Source of the DNA: Nitrospira sp.
GTDB lineage: Bacteria; Nitrospirota; Nitrospiria; Nitrospirales; Nitrospiraceae
Reading direction: 5' to 3'
Assembly: GCA_030653545.1 (NCBI GenBank)
Contig: JAURZE010000007.1
Coordinates: forward strand, 86,283-150,282
DNA: 64,000 nt
Each line of letters opens with the position of its first letter. Position 1 is the stretch's first letter. The translations under genes were made by a program, and so were the position numbers. The notes below the pieces were generated by a model. That model searched no databases. It was not told the DNA's origin and saw only the letters and a list, made by a program, of their open reading frames with translations. Shown piece after piece: positions 17,266 to 26,130 of this stretch.

Positions 17266-18735
17266 TCAGCTCCGGCCGAACGAAGCAGCGTGACGGGGCT
17301 TGAAGAGATACCCTAGCACTTTCTCTGCTGCGACTGCTCCATCGCGGATACAATCGGGGATACCCACACCGCGATACCCTGCGCCAGTAAGCACTAAGCC
17401 TCCATACCGGCTTAAGGCTGCGTCAAGCTGAGTCAGACGATCAAGATGCCCAAGCGTGTACTGCGGCATCGCCTTCCACCAGCGATTCACTTCGACATAG
17501 GTTGGCACGGCCGTGATTCCACACAGTGCCGCTAAATCCGCTCGAATCTTGGCAACCATTTGATCGTCACTCAACTGAAGAATGGCTTCCCGCCCCACCC
17601 CGCCGACGTAGCAACGGGCCAGAACTTGGTCCGCCGGCGCCCGATGAGGCCACTTCAGCGATGTCCAGGTCGCCGCAATCAGATCTCTCGCCTCCGCGCG
17701 CGGCACGATGAATCCAAACCCTTCCACCGCACCCGCAACCGCCTGAGCGGGAAACGCCATGGCAACCGTTGCCGTCGACGCATAGGGAATCATCTCCAAG
17801 AGCCCGCCGGCAATCGGCGTCAAGGGACGAAGCAGCTCGGCGGACACATACGCGGGCGTCGCCAACACCAGCGCCTCCGCCGAAAGCGCCGACCCATTAT
17901 TGAGAATGAGGTCGTACATCCAGCGGCCCGGTTCATGAGATCGCACGCGCAACGCCTCGACCTGACAGCCCGTGCGCAACTCCACTCCCTGCTGTGCGAG
18001 ACGCGCCGTTAAGGCCGTCACCAGATCGCCCAGCCCGTTCCGCAAGCTGACGAACATGGTGCGTTTAGGTCCGCCTGCAGGAGCTGGCGGCTGCTTCTTC
18101 TTGGCGGCCATCATGCCGCGAATGATGCTGCCGTATTCCTGCTCCAGCTCGACGAATCGAGGGAAGGTGGCTTTCACACTCATCTGATCCGCATCGCCGG
18201 CATAGATCCCGGCCATGAGCGGCTCTAACACTCGCTCGAACGCTTGCGACCCGAATCGCCGCCGGAAAAAAGATGCGAGCGATTCATCCCCTTGTGCGGG
18301 ACCGCGCGGGACCACCACGTCCAGCCCCATGCGCGCCAGTCCGGTCCAACTCAGGAGGCCGCTCCGGAGAAACGGCCCCAACTGCTTCGGCACAAAGGTG
18401 ATGAGCCCCTCGGGCAATTCATGCAATCGCCCACGCGAGAGAACAAACGCACGCTTGGCGGTCTCGTTGGTATTGATCAGTTGATCGGTCAGGCCCAGCT
18501 TCCGGCATAACTCCAGCCCGGCCTGCTTTTGCGAGAGGAAGGAGTCCGGCCCGGCTTCGGTCGTCAAGTCGCCGATTCGATGCGTCACGATCTTGCCGCC
18601 CCAGGATGGCCCGGCCTCCAACACAATGCAGCGGATATGCTGTCCGGCGGCAGCCGCTTGCTCCTGAAGAGAGAACGCCGTGGCTAGCCCCGAGATGCCG
18701 CCGCCGACGATGACGACTGTGCGAGGAGTGCTCAC
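17266..18735 (-). CDS. hemG: Protoporphyrinogen oxidase (HemY-type, FAD)
   Basis: 489 aa. It oxidises protoporphyrinogen IX to protoporphyrin IX using oxygen, the penultimate step of protoporphyrin-dependent heme synthesis. The N-terminus has the dinucleotide fold VIVGGGISGLATAFSL, then GGKI and AGPDSFLSQK, typical of the flavin-containing HemY/PPOX group. The C-terminal FAD motif is LVLTGAGYRGVGIPDCIRDG. A central linker (about 210-225) is rich in Lys/Pro. It follows hemH by 3 bp and hemE before that. Oxygen-dependent chemistry fits an aerobe. Naming as hemG or hemY varies between databases. Confidence 0.95.
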   Translation of the reverse strand: MSTPRTVVIVGGGISGLATAFSLQEQAAAAGQHIRCIVLEAGPSWGGKIVTHRIGDLTTEAGPDSFLSQKQAGLELCRKLGLTDQLINTNETAKRAFVLSRGRLHELPEGLITFVPKQLGPFLRSGLLSWTGLARMGLDVVVPRGPAQGDESLASFFRRRFGSQAFERVLEPLMAGIYAGDADQMSVKATFPRFVELEQEYGSIIRGMMAAKKKQPPAPAGGPKRTMFVSLRNGLGDLVTALTARLAQQGVELRTGCQVEALRVRSHEPGRWMYDLILNNGSALSAEALVLATPAYVSAELLRPLTPIAGGLLEMIPYASTATVAMAFPAQAVAGAVEGFGFIVPRAEARDLIAATWTSLKWPHRAPADQVLARCYVGGVGREAILQLSDDQMVAKIRADLAALCGITAVPTYVEVNRWWKAMPQYTLGHLDRLTQLDAALSRYGGLVLTGAGYRGVGIPDCIRDGAVAAEKVLGYLFKPRHAASFGRS

Positions 18736-18738
18736 GAA

Positions 18739-19683
18739 TTACTGCGCCTGAGACGATTGGTGGGCATCGATCACCGACACTAAGGTTTCAATCAGTGCCG
18801 GATCGGCGTTGAGCATGGGCATCCGTTCGAGTTGCATGCCCCTCTTCGCCGCCAACTGCTTCAATTCAATGTCGATATCGAACAACGTTTCTACATGATC
18901 GCAAATGAAGCCGATCGGCGCTACGAGCACCTGCCGATGTCCTTCGCAATGTAATGCCTCCAGCGCAGACTCCACGGTCGGACCCAGCCACGGCTCACTG
19001 GATCGGCCCTGACTCTGGTAGGCAAACCGCGTCGACTGGGATCCGAGGCAAGCCGTGATGGCATCGACCGTGCCTTTGACCTCATCGGGATAGGGATCTT
19101 TCATGGCCACGATCCGCTCCGGCAGACTGTGGGCCGTAAATAGAATCGGAACCTGGTTCCGGATGTCCGCGGAAAATTTCAGCAGCCCCTGCCGGATATT
19201 TTCAACAATCGCCGCGATCAGTTGCGGATGCCGGTTCCAGCTTCCCACATAGCTGACGGCGCAGGTGCTCTGCAGTGCGGAACGTGCCTCTTCCACCTTT
19301 TTCCGGTAGGCCCCGGTGCTCAACGAGGACTGCTGGGGCGCCATGCAAAGACCGATCACCTGGCCCGGCGCGTCGCCGAGCAGCTCGGCATAGGTTTCCT
19401 TGATGAAGGGATGCCAATGCCGCAAACCCACATACACCCGATACCGTGCGCCTCCAGACGCATTCAATCGGTGTTCAAGTTTCTTTGCGACCTCTTGCGT
19501 AATGCCGACTGCCGGCGACTTCCCACCGGTGGCGCGATAGCGTTCGCGGATTTCTTCGACGAGTTCGGGAGGGGTCGGACGCCCGCCACGGACATCCAGC
19601 AAGAAGGGCTCAACGTTGTCGAGGGAGTCGGGTCCTCCCATCGCCATCAGGAGAATCGCCGTCGGGTGTTGCGGAGTCGCCAT
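18739..19683 (-). CDS. hemH: Ferrochelatase
   Basis: 314 aa from ATG 19683, preferred over 19698 because GAGGAG is placed correctly before it. It inserts Fe2+ into protoporphyrin IX (or coproporphyrin III in the alternative pathway; the HemY-type neighbour and hemE do not decide this alone). Motifs are LLMAMGGPDSLDNVEPF at the N-terminus, LFTAHSLPERI with the catalytic His, and PIGFICDHVETLFDID with the conserved Glu. Length is normal for class I. It lies between hemE and hemG in one operon. Confidence 0.96.
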   Translation of the reverse strand: MATPQHPTAILLMAMGGPDSLDNVEPFLLDVRGGRPTPPELVEEIRERYRATGGKSPAVGITQEVAKKLEHRLNASGGARYRVYVGLRHWHPFIKETYAELLGDAPGQVIGLCMAPQQSSLSTGAYRKKVEEARSALQSTCAVSYVGSWNRHPQLIAAIVENIRQGLLKFSADIRNQVPILFTAHSLPERIVAMKDPYPDEVKGTVDAITACLGSQSTRFAYQSQGRSSEPWLGPTVESALEALHCEGHRQVLVAPIGFICDHVETLFDIDIELKQLAAKRGMQLERMPMLNADPALIETLVSVIDAHQSSQAQ

Positions 19684-19761
19684 CTCACTCCTCGTCATTC
19701 ATCACACGTCAACTGGCAGAGTCCCCACGCTTGACGCAGGACGATTCACCATTATCGGATC

Positions 19762-20787
19762 TTAGCGTTGGCTGAGTTTGTGGATCATGTCGATCGTCGC
19801 CGCCACATGATCGACCGGTGTGGTCGGAAGAATGCCATGACCGAGATTGAAAATGTGGCCAGGCCGATTACCCGCACGCCGTAAGATATCTTCGACGCGG
19901 CGTTCAATTTCATGGAGCGGCGCAAACAGGACCAGCGGATCCAGATTCCCTTGCACGGCCCGATCATGTCCGACCATCGCCCAGGCTTCATCCAGATGGA
20001 TGCGCCAATCGATGCCGATCACATCGCCGCCGGCCTCGCGCATCTGCCGGAGAATCGCGGTCGTGCCGGTGCCGAAGTGGATGAGGGGAACACCCTCGTG
20101 CTTGAGCCCATCGAAAATCAATTGGACATGAGGCTTCACATACTCGGCGTAATCCCCCGCCGAGAGACAGCCGACCCAGCTGTCGAAGAGCTGCACCGCC
20201 TGCGCCCCGGCTTGGATCTGCCGTCGCAGATACCCGGTGATGACCCGCGCGAACTTATCCATGAGCTTATGCCAGCTCGCGGGATCGCTGTACATCATCT
20301 GCTTGGTATGGAGATAGTTTCGCGATCCGCCGCCTTCGATCGCATAACTCGCGAGCGTAAACGGCGCACCGGCAAATCCAATGAGCGGCACGCGCCCGTT
20401 CAACGCCCGACGCGCTTGCCGGATGGCTTCAGCCACATACTCGAGCTCACTGCCATCCACCACTTTTAAGCGTTCCACCGCAGCACGGTCACGGACCGGA
20501 TTGTGAATCACCGGGCCTTCCCCCTCGGCAAACTCCAGATTCAGCCCCATCGGCTCCAGCGGCAGGAGAATGTCCGCGAAAATGATGGCGGCATCGAGTG
20601 GAAAGCGGTCGATCGGCTGCATCGTGACTTGTGCGGCCAATTCGGGCGTCTTGCACAAATCGAGCATGGAATGTTTGGCCCGCAGTGCGCGGTATTCAGA
20701 CATATACCGACCAGCCTGGCGCATAAACCAGACCGGCGTACAATCGACCGGCTCACGCCGGCACGCTTTGAGGAAACGATCGTTCAT
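19762..20787 (-). CDS. hemE: Uroporphyrinogen decarboxylase
   Basis: 341 aa, full length. It decarboxylates uroporphyrinogen III to coproporphyrinogen III. Signatures are PVWFMRQAGRYMSEYR near the N-terminus, FPLDAAIIFADILLPLE with the catalytic Asp, GFAGAPFTLASYAIEG and, near the C-terminus, GHIFNLGHGILPTTP. It is the first gene of hemE-hemH-hemG. The promoter at 20797-20826 puts the transcript start about 3 nt before ATG 20787 and no Shine-Dalgarno sequence is visible, so this is probably a leaderless mRNA. Confidence 0.97.
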   Translation of the reverse strand: MNDRFLKACRREPVDCTPVWFMRQAGRYMSEYRALRAKHSMLDLCKTPELAAQVTMQPIDRFPLDAAIIFADILLPLEPMGLNLEFAEGEGPVIHNPVRDRAAVERLKVVDGSELEYVAEAIRQARRALNGRVPLIGFAGAPFTLASYAIEGGGSRNYLHTKQMMYSDPASWHKLMDKFARVITGYLRRQIQAGAQAVQLFDSWVGCLSAGDYAEYVKPHVQLIFDGLKHEGVPLIHFGTGTTAILRQMREAGGDVIGIDWRIHLDEAWAMVGHDRAVQGNLDPLVLFAPLHEIERRVEDILRRAGNRPGHIFNLGHGILPTTPVDHVAATIDMIHKLSQR

Positions 20788-20796
20788 GAGTCGCGC

Positions 20797-20826
20797 ATTT
20801 TAGAGACGCAGGGGCAAGAGTGTCAA
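20797..20826 (-). promoter_or_regulatory. Sigma-70 promoter of the heme operon (leaderless)
   Basis: The minus strand reads a perfect TTGACA (20826-20821), an 18-nt spacer and TAAAAT (20802-20797). The -10 ends 10 nt before the hemE ATG, so the expected start near 20790 leaves almost no leader. Confidence 0.7.
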
Positions 20827-20938
20827 ATACAACCAAGACCGACGGATCACCTGCACAAAACAATAGACACGAATCTTTTATCACGCAGAATACGAATTGA
20901 AGAGAAGGGCCGACTGTTTCATTTTTTACCAGTCCATG

Positions 20939-20944
20939 TATAAT
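20939..20944 (+). promoter_or_regulatory. Candidate -10 of the desaturase gene, long leader
   Basis: A perfect TATAAT on the plus strand with no convincing -35. It would give a leader of about 160 nt before ATG 21114. That leader can form two small hairpins: CCCGAT/ATCGGG near 21032-21056 and CATGGC/GCCATG near 21064-21084. I recognise no known riboswitch in it. Confidence 0.4.
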
Positions 20945-21113
20945 GATCCTCTGATACCAAGCTGGCCCCTGTTAGCGCGAACGAGACATCCGGCATCGGC
21001 GGCCTGCCTTTTCAGATTTCCCCAAGTGCCCCGATCGTGGTGAGCATAATCGGGATCCTCCTACATGGCATCCCGTTGGCCATGCCGAAGTATCCCTGAC
21101 CTGGAGGTAGCGA

Positions 21114-22088
21114 ATGTCAGACGTGAGCACCTTACAACCGACCCGAGGCCAGGATCTGTGGCTGACCGTCCTCCGCTGGTTCGACTCCTGGGCGGGGCTG
21201 GAATACATGAAAACAGACGGCGTGCCGAAGATGGACTGGGTCCGCTGTTTCCCGTTGATCGCCGTCCACCTGATGTGCCTCGGGATTATCTGGGTCGGAT
21301 GGAGCTGGACGGCTGTGGCGATCGCCGTGGCCTTTTACTTCCTCCGCATGTTCGCCATCACCGGCTGGTACCACCGTTATTTTTCACACCGGACGTTCAA
21401 AACCTCGCGCGCCGTGCAGTTTGCCTTTGCCCTGCTGGGAGGTTCTTGCGCCCAACGCGGCCCGCTCTGGTGGGCCGGCCATCATCGACATCACCATATC
21501 GCATCCGATACACCCGATGACGTCCATTCTCCGCGTCACGGAGGATTTCTCTGGTCGCATATGGGGTGGTTCACGTCGCAAACGCACTTTGCGCCGCGCC
21601 TGAAAAACATTCAGGACTTCGCGAAATTCCCGGAACTTCGTTTCCTCGACCGATTTGACATCCTCATGCCGACCGTTGCGGGGTTCGGCATGTTCGGACT
21701 CGGGAAATTGCTCGAAGCCTATGCTCCGGGTCTCGGCACCAACGGTCCGCAAATGCTGATCTGGGGATTCTTCGTTTCAACCGTCGCCCTCATCCATGGC
21801 ACCTGCACGATTAATTCACTCTCCCACGTCTACGGCTCACAACGATACGTGACCGGCGACGACAGCCGGAACAATTTCATTCTCGCGCTCATTACGATGG
21901 GCGAAGGCTGGCACAATAACCACCACTACTATCCCGCCTCAACGAGGCAGGGATTCTACTGGTGGGAAGTCGACATGACCTACTACTGCCTGAAGATGAT
22001 GGAGAAAGTCGGGCTGGTGTGGGACATTCGCGATGTGCCGGACTACGTGCGGGAAGGGAAGAGCAAACAGGACACGCTCAACGCCTGA
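21114..22088 (+). CDS. Fatty acyl desaturase (delta-9 type, membrane di-iron)
   Basis: 324 aa. It introduces a cis double bond into acyl chains (acyl-CoA or lipid-bound) in the membrane, needing O2 and an electron donor. The three histidine boxes are present: HRYFSH (about residues 84-89), HHRHHH (about 123-128) and HNNHH (about 264-268). Four TM stretches lie in two pairs (about 40-80 and 185-235). GGAGG lies 5 nt before the ATG. There are two long intergenic flanks upstream and a convergent neighbour, so it is monocistronic. The substrate cannot be told from sequence. Confidence 0.95.
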   Translation: MSDVSTLQPTRGQDLWLTVLRWFDSWAGLEYMKTDGVPKMDWVRCFPLIAVHLMCLGIIWVGWSWTAVAIAVAFYFLRMFAITGWYHRYFSHRTFKTSRAVQFAFALLGGSCAQRGPLWWAGHHRHHHIASDTPDDVHSPRHGGFLWSHMGWFTSQTHFAPRLKNIQDFAKFPELRFLDRFDILMPTVAGFGMFGLGKLLEAYAPGLGTNGPQMLIWGFFVSTVALIHGTCTINSLSHVYGSQRYVTGDDSRNNFILALITMGEGWHNNHHYYPASTRQGFYWWEVDMTYYCLKMMEKVGLVWDIRDVPDYVREGKSKQDTLNA

Positions 22089-22110
22089 TTTGAGGGTGCG
22101 CCTTCTCCGC

Positions 22111-22578
22111 TTAGACCCAGTCGGATTCCTCCGGTGCGGACTTCGTTGTCACATGGCCGGCGAGCGAAGCTCGTATGCGCTGGCTCTGCGTATCAAGGGC
22201 TAACGCGGCATCCCCTTTTACCATCCACGCATCTTCCGGCTCCAGCTCGAAGCGGTAGTGATTCTTCCGCAGCGAAAACCACTCGATGTAGGGATGCGGC
22301 ACCAGATTGGGATGCGGATCGAAGGACATGAGATTCACGTCGCCGATCTGCGGGTTTTCCATGTCCCCGATGACCTGCCCGGCCACATCATCGTCCTCAA
22401 AGTGCCGGTTACGAAACTGAATCAGCTGCCCGGCAATCTCACCTTTAAAATTTCCACGTAAATAGACTTCGACCGGCCCGATCACGGCAAAGGTAATGCA
22501 GCCGACGACCGTCCCCTCGACCCGATTATCCAAAAATCCTTCCTGTACCCACCGGCCATTCCCGAATTTTTGCGCCAT
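22111..22578 (-). CDS. Hypothetical protein
   Basis: 155 aa, soluble. The N-terminal half reads VEGTVVGCITFAVIGPVEVY then LRGNFKGEIAG, beta-rich with repeated Gly turns. The middle has DMENPQIGDVNLMSFDPHP and the C-terminal part has YRFELEPEDAWMVKGDA. I do not recognise the family. A bactofilin-like beta-helix was considered but the repeats are too few. It lies 15 bp upstream of the stop of no partner, between a convergent desaturase and the EamA permease gene, which precedes it on the same strand by 15 bp and may be cotranscribed. Confidence 0.75.
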   Translation of the reverse strand: MAQKFGNGRWVQEGFLDNRVEGTVVGCITFAVIGPVEVYLRGNFKGEIAGQLIQFRNRHFEDDDVAGQVIGDMENPQIGDVNLMSFDPHPNLVPHPYIEWFSLRKNHYRFELEPEDAWMVKGDAALALDTQSQRIRASLAGHVTTKSAPEESDWV

Positions 22579-22593
22579 GCTATGACCCTTTCA

Positions 22594-23463
22594 TTACGCT
22601 GCCGGTGAGGTTCGAAGCGGGCGATCGGCTTCAGCTACGGTTGCCCCCAGCGAACCAATAATTACCGCGATCAAAATCAATCCGCTCCCGAGCCACCCCA
22701 GCCAGTCGAGCGACTCCCCCAGAAAATACCACGCCAGCCAGGCCGCGTAGGCCGGCTCAAGGGAAAAAATAAGCGCCACCTGTTGCGCAGGGAGCAACTG
22801 CTGCGCCCACATCTGTACGGCAAAGGCCAGCGTCGCCAAAACTCCGGTGACCCCAAGGCCGATCATCAACACCGTCGTGGGCTCAAACGCGCTTAACGTC
22901 GGATGCTCCCAGGCCATGGCCACCAACATGAGTCCGGACATGGCGACCAACTGCCAGACAAACAACGACGTCGCATCCAACTCTCGCGTGTACCGCTCCA
23001 GACACGCCATGTGGGCGGCAAATGCCAGGGCGCACCCGAGCGTGAGCAGGTCTCCGAGATTGACGATCGTAGTCGGCTTAACCAAACACCACAACCCGAC
23101 GGTCGCGATCCCAGCCGCAACCCACGATCGCGGGCCGAAACGCCGCAAGATGAGCGGAACGAACACGACATAGAGCGTCGTGATAAAGGCAGAATTAGAC
23201 GCCGTGGTGTATCCGAGCCCCACGGTTTGCAGCACATAGCCAAGAAAGAGCCATCCGGTCGCGATCGCGCTGGCTCGGAGGACCGCCCTGTCCATCGAGA
23301 CCGGGCGAGCCATCAGAACCAGGCATAGCCCCACGAGTGCCGCACCGAGGAGAAATCTCAAGAAAAGGAACGACAAGGGGGGAATTTGGTCAAGCGCCGC
23401 TTTCGTCGCAGGAAAGGTCGCTCCCCAAATGAGAGTGGTCAGAAGTAACGCAAATCGGGGCAT
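22594..23463 (-). CDS. EamA/DMT-family permease
   Basis: 289 aa from ATG 23463; the frame extends to 23538 but that part is a repeat-like linker. About ten TM helices in two EamA repeats: the first begins LLLTTLIWGATFPATKAAL, the second covers the C-terminal half and includes PAQQVALIFSLEPAYAAW and FLGESLDWLGWLGSGLI, typical of this family of metabolite exporters. Substrate unknown. The ribosome site before 23463 is weak. Confidence 0.9.
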   Translation of the reverse strand: MPRFALLLTTLIWGATFPATKAALDQIPPLSFLFLRFLLGAALVGLCLVLMARPVSMDRAVLRASAIATGWLFLGYVLQTVGLGYTTASNSAFITTLYVVFVPLILRRFGPRSWVAAGIATVGLWCLVKPTTIVNLGDLLTLGCALAFAAHMACLERYTRELDATSLFVWQLVAMSGLMLVAMAWEHPTLSAFEPTTVLMIGLGVTGVLATLAFAVQMWAQQLLPAQQVALIFSLEPAYAAWLAWYFLGESLDWLGWLGSGLILIAVIIGSLGATVAEADRPLRTSPAA

Positions 23464-23558
23464 GGGATTGAAAGAGCACTGAGACTTGGGTGATGAGTGC
23501 TGGGCTTGAATCTCAGAGAATGACTCAGGACCGAGCACTCAGAACTCGGCACTGCCTC
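23464..23558. repeat. ACTCAG-rich degenerate linker
   Basis: The segment contains repeated variants of ACTGAGAC, GATGAGTGCTG, AATGACTCAG, GAGCACTCAG and CTCGGCACTG. It separates the permease from the next small gene and is another low-complexity intergenic linker of the type seen at 11940-12036. Confidence 0.4.
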
Positions 23559-23771
23559 TTACGGTCGACACAACGCACAGCGCCGCTGCACGTTCGTCCC
23601 GGCCTGCTCCATGGCCCGAAGGGCTCGATCTTTATCGGGGTAATCGAACCACCCTCCCTCCCAAAAGTCACTGGAGAAGACATTCGCGGGAACTTCCGAG
23701 CAACGTTCTTTATGAAGTGTCACGCGATCAATGGAGCGGGCGATATGGACCCAATAAATCATGACGGCCAA
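23559..23771 (-). CDS. Small hypothetical protein with C-terminal Cys pair
   Basis: 70 aa. It starts MAVMIYWVHIARSIDRVTLH, has a central FWEGGWFDYPDKDRALRAME and ends RRCALC. This layout, a Cys in the first half (ERCSEVP), a WFDYPDKDRAL segment and a terminal CxxC, looks like a family of short proteins of unknown role. Codon use is consistent with coding. The Cys residues could bind a metal. Start codon not certain. Confidence 0.6.
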   Translation of the reverse strand: MAVMIYWVHIARSIDRVTLHKERCSEVPANVFSSDFWEGGWFDYPDKDRALRAMEQAGTNVQRRCALCRP

Positions 23772-23842
23772 TCTACACTGGAAAGGGAGTGCCGGACGGA
23801 ATCACCGAGGCGTTGCTTCGATGACCCCGCCCGACAATCGAA

Positions 23843-24019
23843 TTACGGAACGAGAATCCACTCGTCTTTTTCGATCACGACCTTGACGCCGGTCTCCAAC
23901 TTCTTCACATCGTCTTTGTCGAAGAGCCGCATATACCGTTCAATGCGATCCTCGTCATCAATGCGCTCTTCCTGCATCATCCCGTTGTTCCCTTTGTACT
24001 TTCTAATCAACACCGACAT
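23843..24019 (-). CDS. Small charged hypothetical protein
   Basis: 58 aa from ATG 24019, preceded by AGGAGG at about 5 nt; an alternative GTG lies at 24040. The sequence is highly charged (MQEERIDDEDRIERYMRLF, then KLETGVKVVIEKDEWILV), with a strong ribosome site. No family recognised. Confidence 0.6.
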   Translation of the reverse strand: MSVLIRKYKGNNGMMQEERIDDEDRIERYMRLFDKDDVKKLETGVKVVIEKDEWILVP

Positions 24020-24183
24020 CGACAGCCTCCTGTGATTCACTCTGGCAGTTCAACTACTTGGTTGTGTACAATAAGATAAAGTTCGTCGGCCGGTCAAGGG
24101 CACCGGTGTGGTATTTGCCGGGATTCCTCCGTGTGTGAAATTCATCGACGGTGCGGATCTGCCAAGAGAAAGGGAACTCGATC

Positions 24184-24498
24184 ATGCCTGTGTATGAGTA
24201 TCGGTGTGGGCAATGCTCAAAAGCATTCGAGGCCACGCAGTCCGTCCATGCGCGACCGGAAGATACCGAATGTCCGTTCTGCCAGGCCCAGGACGCCACG
24301 CGGCTCCTCTCCTCCTTTGCCTCAACCGTCAAAGGCGATCACAAACCGGGCTTCGCAGAAATGAAGGCCGGCTCGATGCTCAACGAGCGCATGGACCGAT
24401 TCGCCAAACTCCCCCCCTTGAACGCCAAGCGCAACGTTCCCCAGCCCAATGCCGCGTCGACCTCCGATTCCGGATCGGGCCCAGGGGCAGACTCCTAG
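24184..24498 (+). CDS. FmdB-family zinc ribbon protein
   Basis: 104 aa from ATG 24184. The N-terminus MPVYEYRCGQCSKAFEATQS with CxxC, then ECPFCQ, forms the four-Cys zinc ribbon of FmdB-type regulators. The rest is low-complexity (ends in Ser/Gly/Asp). The role in this organism is unknown; in methylotrophs FmdB-type proteins regulate amidase and formamidase genes. Confidence 0.92.
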   Translation: MPVYEYRCGQCSKAFEATQSVHARPEDTECPFCQAQDATRLLSSFASTVKGDHKPGFAEMKAGSMLNERMDRFAKLPPLNAKRNVPQPNAASTSDSGSGPGADS

Positions 24499-24560
24499 CA
24501 CATGACCACCAGGTGGCACTCATATCGACTCAGTCACGTCTCGACCACAAGGGAGCTGGC

Positions 24561-25382
24561 ATGATCGTCAGACTGCTGTGTGCCTGCTGGGTAAGCGTCG
24601 TAGCTCTCGTGGGCTTCTCTTCCCTTGCCCATGCAGAAGTGGCGGGAAGCCTGGTGATCGCGGGCAACGGGCCGGAGAACACCACCATTGAAGCACTGGC
24701 GCACGCCTTTGAGAAAGCGAACCCCCGGGCCTACGTCGATCTCCTGTGGGAAGACAACTCCAAGCCAGTCGACATGGTGAAGTCCGGACAGGCCCATATC
24801 GCGATCACAGGATCGGAGGATCCAACCCTGGCCGGCAAACAGATTGGATGGGACGGGATCGGCATCCTCGTCCACCTCTCCAATTTCACCAAGGAAATCA
24901 CCAAGCAGCAGGTCGCTGAGCTCTTTTCGGGGAAATTCACGACCTGGGCAGACGTCGGCGGGCCGGACACGCGAATCCTCCTGATCGACCGCCCGCGCAA
25001 TCAGAATATCCGCGAGGCATTTGAGTCACAACTAGGCATTGCAGGAAAGATCCCGGAGACAGCCAAAATCATCGGCCATGATGATAAAGCTGTGAAGACG
25101 GTGGTCGGCACACTCCCGCCGCTCTCCGCCGTCACCTATATTTCACTGAGTACCGGCCTCTCAGTCGTCTCTACGGGAGTTGCCGTGCGCCTGCTCCCGG
25201 TCGATAAGATCGAGCCGGAAGCGCCGACCGTCAAAGACGGCCGCTACCCGCTGCGCCGGCCGATCATGCTGCTCTCCAAGAAAGAGGCGAATCCTCTCGT
25301 CGAAGCATTCGCGCAGTTTGCACTGTCCGCTGCCGGGCAAGCCATCATTGCCGAAACCTATGTGCCGATGCCGAGTCACTAG
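24561..25382 (+). CDS. PstS-like periplasmic substrate-binding protein
   Basis: 273 aa from ATG 24561, with GGGAG upstream. A Sec signal ends at about residue 28 (SSLAHA). The mature part has the phosphate-binding fold: GSLVIAGNGPENTTIEALAH, DMVKSGQAHIAITGSED, VAELFSGKFTTWADVGG and a C-terminal FAQFALSAAGQAIIAE. PstS proteins usually bind phosphate; here the ligand residues are only loosely matched and no ABC permease is adjacent, so a sensory or alternative-anion role is possible. Confidence 0.88.
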   Translation: MIVRLLCACWVSVVALVGFSSLAHAEVAGSLVIAGNGPENTTIEALAHAFEKANPRAYVDLLWEDNSKPVDMVKSGQAHIAITGSEDPTLAGKQIGWDGIGILVHLSNFTKEITKQQVAELFSGKFTTWADVGGPDTRILLIDRPRNQNIREAFESQLGIAGKIPETAKIIGHDDKAVKTVVGTLPPLSAVTYISLSTGLSVVSTGVAVRLLPVDKIEPEAPTVKDGRYPLRRPIMLLSKKEANPLVEAFAQFALSAAGQAIIAETYVPMPSH

Positions 25383-25482
25383 CAGGCTGCGGAAAACCCG
25401 GTTGATACCACAGATGCGCCAAGATTTTTCAGTGTGGGGCCAAGTCCAGAACCACCGCAGGATGCTTAAAAAGGAGGTCCAT

Positions 25483-25947
25483 ATGCAGTCCCGTTCTTTA
25501 TTCGTTCTCTTCATGCTCTTTGGACCGCTCGTTATCCTTCCGCTCTCGTCCCCCCAAGCCGCAGCGGAAGACAATAACGGAGCCTTTGTCGATGGCGCGG
25601 GATTTACGCTGTACGGCACGGAATCCATTAAGGGGTCGGGCTCCGATAAAGTAGAGCAAGATCCGATCTGCGATCGGAGCAAGCGCCCGAAAATCTTCAA
25701 GGTCCAGCCGGACGAAGCGAAACCCGGCCAGAAAGTCACGATCACGGGCGAGAATTTCGGCAGCAAAGAATGTTTCCGCGGCGTGGCCTTCAGCGCAGCC
25801 GGGCCGACCAAGATCGACTACACCTTCGTCAACGACACGACTATCGAAGCCACGGTACCCGATGTGAAAGCGGGTATGTCGTTCATCGACGTCGTCGCCG
25901 GCGGCGGCAACGCCCGGTCCAAAGGATTCTTAGTCCAGGCCAAGTAA
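25483..25947 (+). CDS. Exported IPT/TIG-domain protein
   Basis: 154 aa from ATG 25483, preceded by a perfect AAGGAGG. A signal peptide ends near SPQAAAEDN (about residue 27). A single IPT/TIG immunoglobulin-like domain fills about residues 70-152 (KIFKVQPDEAKPGQKVTITG, then FGSKE, and FVNDTTIEATVPDVKAG). Such domains occur in bacterial surface proteins. Two Cys (CDRS, KECFRG) may form a disulfide. It is followed by a strong hairpin. Confidence 0.88.
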   Translation: MQSRSLFVLFMLFGPLVILPLSSPQAAAEDNNGAFVDGAGFTLYGTESIKGSGSDKVEQDPICDRSKRPKIFKVQPDEAKPGQKVTITGENFGSKECFRGVAFSAAGPTKIDYTFVNDTTIEATVPDVKAGMSFIDVVAGGGNARSKGFLVQAK

Positions 25948-25966
25948 CCCGTTCAGGACGATTTCC

Positions 25967-25999
25967 ATTCGGGGAGAGAGAGAAAACCTCTCCCCGAAT
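25967..25999 (+). terminator. 12-bp perfect hairpin after the IPT gene
   Basis: Arms 25967-25978 (ATTCGGGGAGAG) and 25988-25999 (CTCTCCCCGAAT) pair perfectly around a 9-nt loop. No T-tract follows, so it may act as an mRNA 3' stabiliser or a factor-assisted terminator rather than a canonical intrinsic terminator. Confidence 0.6.
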
Positions 26000-26130
26000 A
26001 GCCCTGATTCCATCTCCTCTACCCGCCCCCAATCCCTCGACAGGACTTTTGACTCTATGCTAGGTTACGCGCTCCCTTGCGCCGGATTTGGCCGTGTGCG
26101 GGGTCTGCTGTGAGTCAGGTCGATGCTCGT

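Noticed and set aside
25383..25420. GCAGGCTGCGGAAAACC after the PstS-like gene as another copy of the 125-bp repeat
   Set aside because: Only a short piece resembles one inverted-repeat arm; no interior blocks or second arm found.
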